Positions 32,702 through 43,400 of a stretch of DNA of 64,000 nucleotides are shown piece after piece. Source of the DNA: Stromatinia cepivora. Lineage: Eukaryota; Ascomycota; Leotiomycetes; Helotiales; Sclerotiniaceae. The stretch covers positions 248,001-312,000 of the forward strand of contig RCTD01000005.1 of the NCBI GenBank assembly GCA_014898415.1, read 5' to 3'. Made by a program: the position numbers and the translations under genes. Under the pieces are notes generated by a model. The model saw nothing but the letters and a program-made list of their open reading frames with translations, was not told the origin of the DNA and made no database searches. Every line of letters starts with the position of its first letter. Position 1 is the first letter of the stretch.

Positions 32702-34972
32702 CTACTTAACCCTCGCCATAATCGTTTCCCCTCCCCTCTCCATATCCCCCACCACAAGCCCCCACCTCTCCTTAACCGCCTTCAACATCCCCCTATCAAA
32801 ATCATCTCTCGCCCTCAATACAGCCTCTACCCATCCCAACCCCGCATCCCAGTATTCCCTCTTAAATCCCTCCACTACATCTGGTACCGCCGATTTTTCA
32901 CACTCCAGAATCTCAAGAAAACTTTGCGTTACCGCCCATTTACCTACCACGATTTCTTTAACTTCTTCCGTCAAATATGGATTACCATTAAAAAATTCGA
33001 AAGCCGTTGATACGTCATTGAAGATTTTATCTTTGAATGGATCATTTCTCTTGAATTTTGCGCCTTTGTTACGGACGCAACCGAGATATTGTATTAGAAG
33101 TTCGATGGCGAGTTCTTCGATGAAGATATCGAGGAGGGAATGATGAAGGACGTTTTTATAATCATTGATATATTCCTCAAACGTAACGATCATTTGTTTC
33201 ATCGCTGTATTCGTATACCATTTTGATGTGAAGAAATCTGGCATGACGGTTTTGAAATCGACAGCAAAGATTAGAGTTGCGAATTTGGATATGCAATGAG
33301 TACTTAAGTCGACATATCCATCATTCAAACTGGTGATTTCAATATCTACTCGCTCAAGATACGTACTTGAGACAAGAGGTTCGAATTTCTGTCTAAAGCT
33401 TGTGAGGTATCCGAATCGTCCCTCATCTTCATTATCATCGATACAAGCAATTTGATCATTAGCAGTAGCAACAAGCCAATCCTGCAAAGCTTGGAAACCT
33501 TCAAGCTCAGTAGTTGCGTTGAAATATCTCGCAGCTTCAGTATCGAGCATTTCCTGCCATGTTTGTTGACGGGTCTTCAGACGTACGATCATGATATCGA
33601 CAACTCCCTCGGTGACATCCATTCTTTGGGAATTACCTGCAGCATCGACTTGTTCACGTAACATACGCCACATGTCGACCAAGTTCTTCGTTCGGAAATA
33701 TCCATATTCATCCTGATCCAAATTCGAACCATCTACATTCCTCTCGTCGAAATCTTTCTTTTCCGTTTTGAAAATACGATCCAGCCATTGGTCCAAGAAC
33801 TTAATAATAAGTTGTCTGAAGTCTCTCACCAATTCCGTTTCTCTTCCATCCAAGACTTCAGGCTGTAACTCATCCTTCTTAAACCCCAACTTGTTCATTT
33901 TCGTGTAGTATTTTTCCGGCCAATTCAAAATCGCCAACATATTCGCCGAACTTGTATCTGGATCATCAATCATGCCAATAAGAAAATCATGCATCAATTG
34001 ATGATAAATCTTCCCATATGTCTTGAGAATCTTCCATTTCTTTGGCATCAATGGTACCATCCCCTGCTTTACCGCATTTAAATCATTGAAGAACCATCTC
34101 AATCCCTTCTCCAACTTCGTTGGATCCTCCAAGAATGCCTGTTTCGTCCCTTCAATATCCCCTTCCGCCTTAAGTTTAATGGCCATTAAAAATTTCTCCT
34201 TGTACCCTCTCGTACTCTTCGCCCCGTCCGTAATACTCTTAAATCTCGCCGCCATCTCCTTATGATCCTTCAATGCCTCCTGCAACGCCATAACCCTCTT
34301 ATCACTCTTCTCCTCCGCCTCAATAACCACCGCTAACCTCACCACCAGACTGCTATTTCCCTGCACAACAACCTCTATCAAATTCATAGCCACTTTGCCG
34401 ATATGTTCATCAAACCAATCAATCGTATCATCCAATCTCGCAAAATAATCCTCCAACGTCCCCTGTAATCCTGGATCATCGGCCCTCAATATCTGTTCCA
34501 TAGCATCGTCCCTAATATTTCTCAACTGCGTCAATTCATAATGAATCGCCAACAAATTCCCCATATTATCCTCATCCCTATCATCCTCCCCCAGTAGCCC
34601 CTCCACCCGTGTCAACCTCTCATTAAAATCCACCAAATTCCTCCGCATCGTTTCCACCGCCGTAAAATTCCTATGCGTCTGGCTCACCAGATTAATATTG
34701 GGAAAATCCTTAATCATATTTTGTGCCTCGGCGCATAATTTATCAATCTTCATCATCTCATCTTTAATAAGTTGAACGGTTCGTTGACCATCGGTAATAC
34801 CGTGCATTCCAGCTTGAGTTACTTCGAGTTGTTCTTTAAGACCAGATCGGAGTTGTGAATCGACGGCGGATTTCTTGCGTGTATATTCGAGTTTTAGGGC
34901 GGGGATTTTGTCCAGGTCGTCGGGGTGGTGGAGGAGGTCGGAGAGCTTGATGGAGGATACGTCCATTGTCAT
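32702..34972 (-). CDS. sec6: Exocyst complex component Sec6
   Basis: 756 residues in one exon from ATG 34972 (MTMDVSSIKLSDLLHHPDDL). The whole length matches the Sec6 family. An N-terminal coiled-coil region (about 20-130) is followed by the helical-bundle body, with characteristic blocks WFFNDLNAVKQGMVPLMPKK, YGYFRTKNLVDMWRMLREQV and YNVLHH/YINDYKNVLHHSLLD-type helices near the C-terminus. The length fits fungal Sec6 (about 750). Sec6 is a core subunit of the octameric exocyst that tethers secretory vesicles at growth sites, which in hyphae means the apex. Upstream in-frame codons (to about 35050) lack an ATG, so this start is preferred. It shares a divergent promoter with the mitochondrial ribosomal gene. 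Confidence 0.93.
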   Translation of the reverse strand: MTMDVSSIKLSDLLHHPDDLDKIPALKLEYTRKKSAVDSQLRSGLKEQLEVTQAGMHGITDGQRTVQLIKDEMMKIDKLCAEAQNMIKDFPNINLVSQTHRNFTAVETMRRNLVDFNERLTRVEGLLGEDDRDEDNMGNLLAIHYELTQLRNIRDDAMEQILRADDPGLQGTLEDYFARLDDTIDWFDEHIGKVAMNLIEVVVQGNSSLVVRLAVVIEAEEKSDKRVMALQEALKDHKEMAARFKSITDGAKSTRGYKEKFLMAIKLKAEGDIEGTKQAFLEDPTKLEKGLRWFFNDLNAVKQGMVPLMPKKWKILKTYGKIYHQLMHDFLIGMIDDPDTSSANMLAILNWPEKYYTKMNKLGFKKDELQPEVLDGRETELVRDFRQLIIKFLDQWLDRIFKTEKKDFDERNVDGSNLDQDEYGYFRTKNLVDMWRMLREQVDAAGNSQRMDVTEGVVDIMIVRLKTRQQTWQEMLDTEAARYFNATTELEGFQALQDWLVATANDQIACIDDNEDEGRFGYLTSFRQKFEPLVSSTYLERVDIEITSLNDGYVDLSTHCISKFATLIFAVDFKTVMPDFFTSKWYTNTAMKQMIVTFEEYINDYKNVLHHSLLDIFIEELAIELLIQYLGCVRNKGAKFKRNDPFKDKIFNDVSTAFEFFNGNPYLTEEVKEIVVGKWAVTQSFLEILECEKSAVPDVVEGFKREYWDAGLGWVEAVLRARDDFDRGMLKAVKERWGLVVGDMERGGETIMARVK

Positions 34973-35504
34973 TTTGGCTGTGAGTTTGAGCTGTGAGTGC
35001 TCTACGCGGAAGGGAGTAAGTGCTATGCGCGCAGGTGAGAATTGAGACAAAGCGGAATAGTATCGCTCTCGCAGAGCTTTATTAACAATTGGAAGTTCTT
35101 TGGAAATAATTCATAGAAATTAATCATAAATCTGCCCAATAGATAGAAAGTTCAATGCTATATGAGGTATTACGCGCATTATCCAAAACGAGGACTAGTG
35201 TGTTATATATCGGCGGAAAGAATTACCGATGCCGAGAATCCTTGTTTGATATTTACGATTATTTCTCCGGATTGAACTTTTGAGGTATCGGCAACGGGTG
35301 ACTTTAAAGGGCAGAACAAGTCATTGAATTTTGAGCTGATGATCATAAAGTATGTATTTTGTCCCATGCCCTTCTTGGTCTCTGTCTGCGCGCTGCACTT
35401 CCCAATTCTTGTTCCTTCCCAATCATTCAATCCTCTTCCATCGACAATAACCCCTCTAACTCCTCTCGCAGACAAACTATAACCACACATCACCACCACG
35501 CACA
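34973..35504. promoter_or_regulatory. Bidirectional promoter between sec6 and mrpl33
   Basis: The 532 nt between two divergent start codons must contain both promoters. The right-hand 100 nt is C/A/T-rich leader sequence typical of a fungal 5' UTR. Confidence 0.55.
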
Positions 35505-35957
35505 ATGTCCACCACTACCGCCGCCCCCCTAACACGCACCCTCCTCTCCTCCAACAAACTTTCCCCCACCCTCCGTCAAATCGGCGAAAACGCTCCCAAA
35601 TCCATTTCCAAGACATCTCCTTCCTCTTCTCCAAAACCCGCCTTCGTCCAAAAACCCTGGCAAACCTCTCCACCGCCCACCCCAACCTCCTACTTCCGCA
35701 TAACACTTGCACGTTCCTCCATTGGTCTTCCCAAGAAATCCTCGCGCGTGTTGAAATTTCTCGGGCTGCATAAACGGACAGCTTCTGTGTATCATCCTGT
35801 TTCTTCGGATATTGCGGGACAGATTATGAAGGTTAAGGAATTGGTGAAGGTGGAGGAGACGAAGGAGAGGATGAGTAAGAGGCAAGAGAGGGAGAGGAGG
35901 AGGCCGGAAGCGGGGTTCTTTGTTGAGAGGGAAGTGCAGAAGGAAGTGATGGTTTGA
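35505..35957 (+). CDS. mrpl33: Mitochondrial large-subunit ribosomal protein uL30m (Mrpl33)
   Basis: 150 residues in one exon. A Ser/Thr/Arg-rich N-terminus (MSTTTAAPLTRTLLSSNKLS), plausible as a mitochondrial targeting sequence, is followed by the L30 fold. It starts at SYFRITLARSSIGLPKKSSR and continues through LKFLGLHKRTASVYHPVS and IAGQIMKVKELVKVEE. The C-terminus is a short basic extension (KRQERERRRPE). uL30m is a component of the mitoribosomal 54S subunit. The family in fungi is short, so the length fits. Confidence 0.9.
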   Translation: MSTTTAAPLTRTLLSSNKLSPTLRQIGENAPKSISKTSPSSSPKPAFVQKPWQTSPPPTPTSYFRITLARSSIGLPKKSSRVLKFLGLHKRTASVYHPVSSDIAGQIMKVKELVKVEETKERMSKRQERERRRPEAGFFVEREVQKEVMV

Positions 35958-37208
35958 GAGGGATGGGAAGGGATGTGAAGTGATGTGGAGGGTGTATAGG
36001 AGGCATGGGACAGGCTGCAAGGAGGAGATAGGGATGGCGGTGCGAGTAATTGAAAGGGCGATACCATATATGAATCTGCATGCGCTCATCGAGCCCAGAA
36101 GGCTCGTTCCTTCGCATTAGTATTGCGATTGAAATCGGGATCATCTTCATTGCATGAAGAAATTTACACCAACACTGCACAATAATACCACTCAAGATGC
36201 CCGTTTTCGAACAATTGCGATCCCCCGTCCTCCCTTACCTTTCCATCGCTACAGCCACACCAATCGCACCTCCACCTGCCCCTCGTCTTCTATCCACCCC
36301 AAACCACTCGCACAACATCAACCACCCACCTACTATATTTTACTCATATTTCACTCAAGACCCAAAGATGGGGAGATTCATAAGAATGGAGCTTTGGGGG
36401 TCTATTTTACACATACACTGCATTCCTGTAGCATAAAGATTCAGATAATCTTATTTGATGGATGAGAAGCCAATGTAAGAAAAGGATGTAAAATCACAAT
36501 ATGCCCCCTACTCCAATACAAATACTATACCATATCAATAGTGTACGAAGCAAATCCAAGCTGCATGGGAGGTGAAACTCCCATGTGTTAGTGATGTGAA
36601 GATCTGCACTGCTTAATCTGCTTAGTTGACTGAATTTTTGCCGACAGAATGAAGGGATCATTCCCACACAAACCTAGAGTTTAGAGTACTACCCGAGATC
36701 CTTGGAACAGACAATAGACATCATATAGGAACCCCGCATTATCTTCTCAGAAGGAGCAAAAAAAGTATAGTAATTATATGCATCAGAAGTCTAAACTACC
36801 AGCTCCAGTTCAAGGTCAAGGTCAACCACAAGGACCTGAACATAAGTAAATATCTGTCATCTATGCCACCATCCATTAAAATCCATTATGGTGCATCCGT
36901 CCATTCATGGTTCGCCCCTATGTTTATGCTCTCATCTCTCTGCCTCCCCTCCCATCCATCCATTCATGCTTGATTGCAAATTTCTTCTTCCCATTGCATG
37001 GCTCTCGCAGGAAGGGCCACTAGACATTCCCTCAACTTTCCACATCGAATCTTCGCTCTCGTCCACTGTAATACAAGGTCCACTGGTACCAGAAACAAAA
37101 GCCAGAAAGTAAGGAATCAAGCGCCATTCTCCAGTCCATGCTATGATACATCTTCACCCATCCATTCATCTTTGAATCCGTTCATCCTTAATACATAGCT
37201 CCAGCCAT
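35958..37208. other. Convergent intergenic spacer between mrpl33 and eaf3
   Basis: It contains both 3' ends. Small frames (for example 36197-36436, plus) are Pro/Ser-rich without domain or splice support and are not annotated. Confidence 0.5.
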
Positions 37209-38849
37209 TTAATTATTGCTGCGAGCTTTGTCAACATATTCTGCGCCGGGTGTTTCGTATTCGTTGACGAAATAATCTTTAGCATTTTTGCCGATCCAGT
37301 TTGTCAACTTGCCAAGTTCTTCTCGGAGACGATTGACAGATTGAAGGTCCATGTTTGTTTGAGCGATGAGTTCTGGGAGAGTAACTATAGATTATTAATA
37401 AGAGTGTTGATATGAAAGTAAATGATAATCCCACCCAAGAGACGACATAAGTGTTCGGCACCATATGTATCACTTGCACACGTCTGTGGACATTCCTCGC
37501 TATCCCACAATTGTCGGAAATCGGTATATTGCTGTCGTTCAAATCTAAATCGAATTAGTAGAGGCAAGCGTGGAAGTATTCTCAGGAATGACATACCTGT
37601 AAAGGAGAATGCGACCGAGGCATCTCTCAAAATATTCCTTCAAACCAGCAACAATCTCTTCCAAAATGTCCGCTTGTGCACTTCCAACAGGTCGCTTTGG
37701 TTTTTCAAACTCAAGCCAATCATTTAATATTTGATCGACAGGTTTCTTATGTGGCAATGGTACAAGTTGTTGATTCTTGGTAACGTTCTCCCAATCATCA
37801 ACGAGAATTGCTTTGATATGATCAGGGATAACAAGGTTGATGGATGGTCGATTATGAAAGCTTTCTTCCTGTAAATAGTTAAAATCACGTTTTTCCATGA
37901 CAGTGTTCGTTTTCGCAATGTGTGGTAACATCTTCTTGGTGGTTTTGATAGGACGGTCTCTGACTTCAGAGTTGTTGGTCATTTCCTTTCCAAAATGAAC
38001 TTTCTTCTCAATTGCGACCCCAGTGGCCTTTGCAGGGGTCTTTTTGGGCGAAGGCTTTTTCAAAGCCTTCTTAAGAGTGAGCTTGATTTTCTTCGGAACA
38101 GGCTTCATAATCTCTTCTATAGCAGCTTCATCATATGATTGAGGAAATAGTCTCTTTCGCTTTAATCGTGCAGGAGGTAATTGATTGTCGTCAAATAATC
38201 GTCCAGCGATAGGATTGATCTGTCCAGGCTCATAAGTTTCATAGTATTGGCGCAATGACTTGCTGTCAGTACCGTTTTTGATGTGAGCTTGGAGTTTAGG
38301 ATGAACTTGAGGTGCTTTCTGTTTTGGTGTGTAGACGTAGCTGGATTTGTCCGGTCGATATGTGTCAGGATTTCGGACAGAATTATTGACAATAAATTGA
38401 AAATCTGCCTTGGGTGGTCTTGCATCCAAATTGGTTTTAGGAACCATAGATTCGTCATTAAGAAATTTCATGACATCCCAATGCTCGCTCTTAGGATTGG
38501 CCCAGTCTGGATTTTTTCCAGTCATTCTTGGTTTAGGTTTGGTAACCTTCAAGTTGCCAGAATCAATGATTGAGCGATCATATGGCTTCGCTGGACAGCG
38601 CTCTCTTGCACTTCTTCGTACGCCAGGCGACGATACAGGTGCACTGACAAATACCTTGGCCTTCGCCTTGGTCTTCTTTTGTCCCTAAATAATTATGAGT
38701 GACTGAATTATCGACTGGAATGGATGTGGACTTACATTGATAGCTTGAGGTTTCTTGATTTTATCTTGAAGAGCTGGAATCAAATTTCCCGATTTCTTTG
38801 CGAGAGGTTTCGCACGAGGTTTAACAACTGATAAAGAAGTAGGACCCAT
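37209..38849 (-). CDS. Nested alternative transcript unit: Lys-rich N-terminus fused in frame to the Eaf3 MRG domain
   Basis: It lies inside eaf3 intron 3 on the same strand. ATG 38849 opens 38 codons (38849..38736, MGPTSLSVVKPRAKPLAKKS). A 51-nt intron follows (GTAAGT..TTTAG), then exon 38684 with 272 open codons to the eaf3 exon-4 acceptor. That acceptor is read through in frame (RDFNYLQ then EESFHNRP). Continuing with the last eaf3 exons gives a predicted 495-residue protein. The unique 310 residues are basic, with RRSARERCPAKPYDRS, an aromatic/polar middle (YYETYEPGQINPIAGRLFDD) and nuclear-signal-like stretches (LKRKRLFPQ, KKALKKPSPKKTPAKA); no known domain is recognised. The 200 nt upstream of the ATG is CT/AC-rich, like a fungal leader. 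A separate gene ending by intron retention (stop at 37545) is the alternative. Confidence 0.65.
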
Positions 38850-40475
38850 CTTTGACGAGTCTTTTAAAGAGGGTTTGAAGTGGTATTTGCTGTTGTACGT
38901 TGATGACCTTGCTGTCGGGATTGATTGTGGAAGGAATTTTGAGAGATTGAATATTTGAAAGTGTGATTCAAGGAGCGGAGTAAAAGGATTTAATCAAATA
39001 TTGGTAGCGATCGAAAGCAAAAGAAAAGCCTTTAATGCTCAGCAATATAGGATTTCTTATATTGTTGTGTTGATGCTGTGAAATGATTTTATTGTGGGGG
39101 AATCAATTTGGATTGTTGAAGTGTTTGGCCATTTTTGACAATAGAGTGAGCAGAAGAGGAATGATTTTCCGAAAGTGGCAAGCGAAGACCCCAAATTTTG
39201 AGAAGGTCAAAACAAACTATGATGAAAACACTTCCCATCCGAACATTTTACCTCCAGAAACGATTTTGTATAGGAATTATGACAAAAATGATATAATATC
39301 AAAACCAAAACCAAAACTAAAAACCACCAGTGAATTGGATTGGATAGATGATATGAAAATAATTGAGGATTGAGGATAGTGGTATATAAAAAGGTAATGA
39401 ATGATTGAATGGAATAAATGAATAAATGAATAACTTACTTGTTCTAAATCATAATCACGATTTCTTCTTGGACCACCTCTTCCCCCTCCTTGAGCTGCTA
39501 CACTCGCATGTCTTTCTTCACTACCACGACCCGAACCAAAATCCGATCCATTTGCTCGACCACCAAGTTTCTTCCCACCTGCTGAAGTTGCTGATTTGGG
39601 CTTCTGGTTCATTTTCTTCATCTCTTGATGAAGTTGAGCAGCAAGTTCTTTATTATCTTCATTAAACTTCATTACTCGATCTTGAGGTACCCAATCATCC
39701 CATCTATTTTGGTTATCATAGTTAGATTTTTTTTCTTCTTTTGTTTCTTCCTTTTTTTCTGCTTTGGCTATATTGGCATCCGCATCTGCTAAGGTACGAA
39801 CACGACTTCGAAGAGAACGTGGCGGCTTTTGAGGTGGAGTTTTGGGCATCTTGATGGATATGATGATAAAGGGGGAAAAATGGGAATTGAGCTTTAGTTG
39901 TTTGAATTGTTTGAATTGTACAATATGATATGATATATCATACCATAGAATTCAACAAATATATCGGTAGTTGAAAATTGGAAGAGTTGAATACCTATGT
40001 TCCAAAATTCAAAGCTTCATTAGGTAGGATTAGGTACTCAGCTATCCCGCTCGCTACATGACCAGCTTTGGAAGTAGCTAAAAAACGAATAAAATCCGTT
40101 CCCCCACCTTCTTCTCTCTTATTCTCTTCAATGTCTTCTTGATCATAATGATTAAATAGACAAAATGAAAGATTCGAGGATTTCCATTAATTCATAAATT
40201 TAAATTTAAATTTAACTTACGTTGCTTTCCATCTATTAAGAAGAATTATGTTAACAGATTTTCTTTTTCTTCTTTTTTTTAAAAAAAGACTAATAGGTTC
40301 AAAACTAGGGAAATTCTTACCCCTTATAATGGATCTTGCATTGCCAGCTGGAACCATCTTCTGTTGGTCTAGTATCTAAAACTTTGGCCTCATACAACAA
40401 ATCATGATGAAAGCAAAGGACTTTTTCATCTTTCGCATAAGGAGCGACAGGTGGTCCAGATTTTGATGGTGCCAT
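37209..40475 (-). CDS. eaf3: Chromo-barrel/MRG protein Eaf3 (NuA4 and Rpd3S subunit)
   Basis: On the minus strand, the model is exons 40475..40321, 40232..40221, 39703..39439, 37868..37597, 37544..37435 and 37384..37209, giving 329 residues, the usual length for fungal Eaf3. All junctions keep frame and have GT-AG ends. Residues about 12-75 are the chromo barrel (DEKVLCFHHDLLYEAKVLD, then HYKGWKATWDDWVPQDRVMK), which reads methylated H3K36 in the family. A Gly/Ser/Arg linker follows. The MRG domain (about 147-320) contains ILVDDWENVTKNQQLVPLP, ILLYRFERQQYTDF, YGAEHLCRLL and LPELIAQTNMD. Exon 2 is only 12 nt. Introns 2 (517 nt) and 3 (1,570 nt) are unusually long and hold further in-frame coding sequence, annotated separately. 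Confidence 0.92.
39703..39849 (-). other. Possible alternative first exon inside eaf3 intron 2
   Basis: ATG 39849 opens 49 codons (MPKTPPQKPPRSLRSRVRTL, then a Lys/Glu-rich stretch) that run without a stop across the exon-3 acceptor into DDWVPQDR. The resulting protein would lack the first half of the chromo barrel. The open length is short enough to be partly chance. Intron 2 is much longer than other introns here, which makes a second start plausible. Confidence 0.35.
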
Positions 40476-41372
40476 GATCTCCGATCTAAAAAAGGGATTT
40501 TTTATATGAATGTATTAGAGGCAAGTATTGGTGTTGTTGTTGTGATGCTAATGAGTATAGAACTATTGGTGGCGCTAGAAGTTGATACTACCAAAGTTGT
40601 TGAGTTATTGAGAATTAGAAGATTTGTCGCATGCAAATGATGAAATATGTTGAAGGAAAGGGAGTTTGATGAAATTAGAAATAGTTTCCACATGTCCAGG
40701 AAGACAACCGAAGTAGCAAGCAAGCAAGCGCGTCTGGTGAACAAGGTACGTGTCACGCGTGTTTTAATTTATGCACCCCAGGTTATGTATGAGTAATCCA
40801 GATTTATATTTCTTTGTTACTTTTTGACAAGAGTTTAGATTTTAAGTATTTGGGTATAACCTCATTTTGTCTTGTTTACGTTCTGGATTTGGACCTTCCC
40901 ACTATTTTCCCCCTTAGAACTTTACATGGTTCTCCCTTGACTTATGGAACATTGAACTTCGGGGTCTAGTTTCTTCAACCTTCAACCCCTCCAAAATCGA
41001 TTCGCAGACCGCTGTCGCAAGAAACCATTTGCATAGCTCTGGATTGGTCTATCAAAGGTTGAAGTCAATGAACTGACGATCGCTGCGCCCAACTTCAACT
41101 CGCCTCTGCAATACGTTTCTCGCAATCACCCGTGCAACGCATCTATAATCTATTCGCAAGAGGAAACTGTTAAAGAAATTGTACCCAGACCCCCAGTCAG
41201 TTTACAAAGGAACACTATCTAAGGAAGTATTTACGGGAGGAAAGTATTCGAGGAGTTCTCCAGCCAGCTCAGCATTGGTCCACGAAATCCGAATTGATTT
41301 ACAAAAGAGAACTTTCCAAGAGTCTATCTCGACAAAGCTCAATTGAACTCCGCCAACTCCAAATCTCCCACA
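40476..41372. promoter_or_regulatory. Divergent promoter region between eaf3 and the Cnl2/Nkp2 gene
   Basis: This 897-nt spacer lies between opposed start codons and has no coding signal. Confidence 0.5.
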
Positions 41373-42004
41373 ATGCCACCAACCGAATCCACAATCTTAA
41401 CCAACTTCCTCCTTCCTCCCGCCTCTCTTCCGACAATCATGTCCCTCCAATCCTTCACATCTCTCTTCCCTCGCTCCCAACAATCTTCCCCTGCGATCCG
41501 CACCCTATATCGAGATCTCCAACATCAGCGCGCACAATTAGTTGATAAAGTCACTGCAAATATCGAACAGGAAGTACGACGTGGAAAAGCAATGGAAAGA
41601 GCTGTCGTGAGGAGTCGAAGACAAGATGAGAGGACTGTGCAGGACGACGAGGTGGATATTGAACGTGCTGTTAGTTTTTCCCTTCCCTTCTCTTCCCTTC
41701 ACTTTCACCCAATCCCAAATCTAACTAATATCTCCTCCCCCAGCTCTTCCACCAAACCCAAAACCTCCCCCTCTCAACCCCCCACTCCCTGCACTCCATC
41801 CTCCCAGCCCTCAGCTCCGCAATCGAAGACCTAGAAGACGAGATCGCACGCCTAGATTCCGAAGCGCAGGAACTAGTTACTAAAATGCAGAATACGGTTG
41901 GTGGGTTAAGTGATTTGCGGTATGGACGGCTTGCGAATGGAGGGTTGAGGGCGCAGGTATTGGAGGGATTGGAGAGAGTTGAGGATGCTGCGGGGGGGAA
42001 GTGA
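41373..42004 (+). CDS. cnl2: Inner-kinetochore protein Cnl2/Nkp2
   Basis: The model is join(41373..41669, 41744..42004), 185 residues. The 74-nt intron has a GTTAGT donor and a CTAACTAA branch site. The protein opens with ESTILTNFLLPPASLPTIMS and LQSFTSLFPRSQQSSPAIRT, hallmark blocks of the Cnl2/NKP2 family. A helical region with LYRDLQHQRAQLVDKVTANI follows. The C-terminal exon adds a coiled coil (AIEDLEDEIARLDSEAQELV) and the conserved tail TVGGLSDLRYGR. In yeast, Nkp1-Nkp2 is an accessory heterodimer of the CCAN that binds the COMA (Ctf19-Okp1-Mcm21-Ame1) complex at centromeres. The start is the first ATG preceding the conserved block. An Okp1/CENP-Q gene lies about 6.8 kb downstream. Confidence 0.88.
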
Positions 42005-42540
42005 TAAGTTCGGTAGTTAGTGACGCGCAAGGACTTGTGAAGCCGGGGGTGAGAGATATAGGATGGCAACATGGAAGAGTATACTAGGTCAATGGATGCG
42101 CGCAGTAGGAACGATAGGTCTTTGCAGTCGCGGTCGGTAGCTTCACACTTCCAAAGCACTCGAAAGACAACCTAAGCTGAAAACCGACTTTAATGTGGGC
42201 AGTGAAAGGTATGTCTCCCTAGAGCTGTCTCGCACTGCATAATGGAGTCCAGCGCGTGAAATCTGTAGGGGAGATCGTCATATAGGGAACACCAGGGAAG
42301 AGGAGCACATCACAGATACAGTTCATGGGCTCGGTAAACATGGCATAGAATGAGATGTCCAGGAGTTAAAGAGGCGCAAGATTATGATAATTATGATACC
42401 CATTTCTCCATTCATTAAATTTGTTCAGATAAGTTACATAAATTGTATTCCGCCCACCATCGCTTGAGAACATGCATTGTATCCAAGAGTCAGATCCTCC
42501 TCTGCAGTCTCTTCTAAATGTTTGTTTCTGACATAAATTC

Positions 42541-43400
42541 TTAATAGGTAACTCCATCTCCAGCCGGGGCGGCGCGTGGACGAGCTCCAGCTGCTGCTGG
42601 TCCTTGAGGACCAAGAGTTCGTTTGCTCCTAGATTTATTGTTAGCCGCTTCATTAAAAGAATATAGCTTCGATGCGGGAAAACTTACATGATGGTTCTGC
42701 TTAGGAATGAAATACCAATCATGAACACCCAGCTAGGAACAATGGCAAAGAACCAAAGTACATATCCAACTGGAACCGCAGCACCATATTGCGCAAGCTG
42801 TCCATCAAAAGGATGAAACCAACCCTCATAAGGTGCCTTCTTCTTGTATGACTTTGTCGCATGTAGATCCGTGAATGTAGTAACAGTTGTTGAAGTAGTA
42901 TTCAACGGAACTGTAATGATAGGGACCGGTGAGCCCGGAGCCCCGACCTCCATAGTCCACAAATGTGGTGGTCCTGCTCCCCACGAATTACATAGGACGG
43001 GTTGCTCGTCGCAATTCAAGATAGCCATATGAGGCGCCGTAGGATCGAGAGAGAAGATGGCGGCAGACTCATTAAATCCCTTTTCGATTTTGCCACAGAG
43101 ACCATAACAGGTTTTGTTTCCGCCGGTGGCTAAAACCCACCATTCTTGAGGCAGCGAGGACTCTGGGGTGACGCTTCCGCGGATGGTTTCTTGCCAGGAG
43201 TCAAGGGTTAGGTGGTGGATTTTTGCTTCCCCTACTTTTGCAGCTGCGGCTTCGAGGGGAGATTCGGATGAAGGTGATGGGATATAGGATTGAAGCTTGC
43301 TGAACCAGTGTTGGGCTTGTGCTTTGGCTTGTTCGAGGGGAGATTCTTGGGCTGCGGCTAGGAGGGGAAGGGCCAGGAAAGAAACGGTAGAAATGCGCAT
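42541..43400 (-). CDS. Conserved fungal secretory-pathway membrane protein
   Basis: On the minus strand, exons 43400..42688 and 42628..42541 give 266 residues. The intron (59 nt) has GTAAGT and a GGCTAACAA branch. A cleavable signal peptide (RISTVSFLALPLLAAAQE) is followed by a luminal domain. That domain carries four Cys in two pairs (CYGLC near residue 100 and a later pair) and N-glycosylation sequons (NKTC, NESA, NTTS). A membrane helix lies at about 212-236 (VPVGYVLWFFAIVPSWVFMI). The short Arg/Ala/Pro-rich cytosolic tail (PAAAGARPRAAP) comes from exon 2. The luminal part looks thioredoxin-fold-like in spacing, but that is a guess; no function is assigned. It is convergent with cnl2 and divergent from rrp12. 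Confidence 0.75.

Noticed and set aside
36154..36465. Two overlapping small plus ORFs after mrpl33
   Set aside because: Neither has domain-like content, they overlap in different frames and they lie in a convergent 3' spacer.
37545..37596. Read-through of the eaf3 exon-4 frame into YVIPENTSTL and a stop
   Set aside because: A GTATGT donor at 37596 and a TTTAG acceptor at 37545 restore the highly conserved RFERQQY of the MRG domain, so this is intron.
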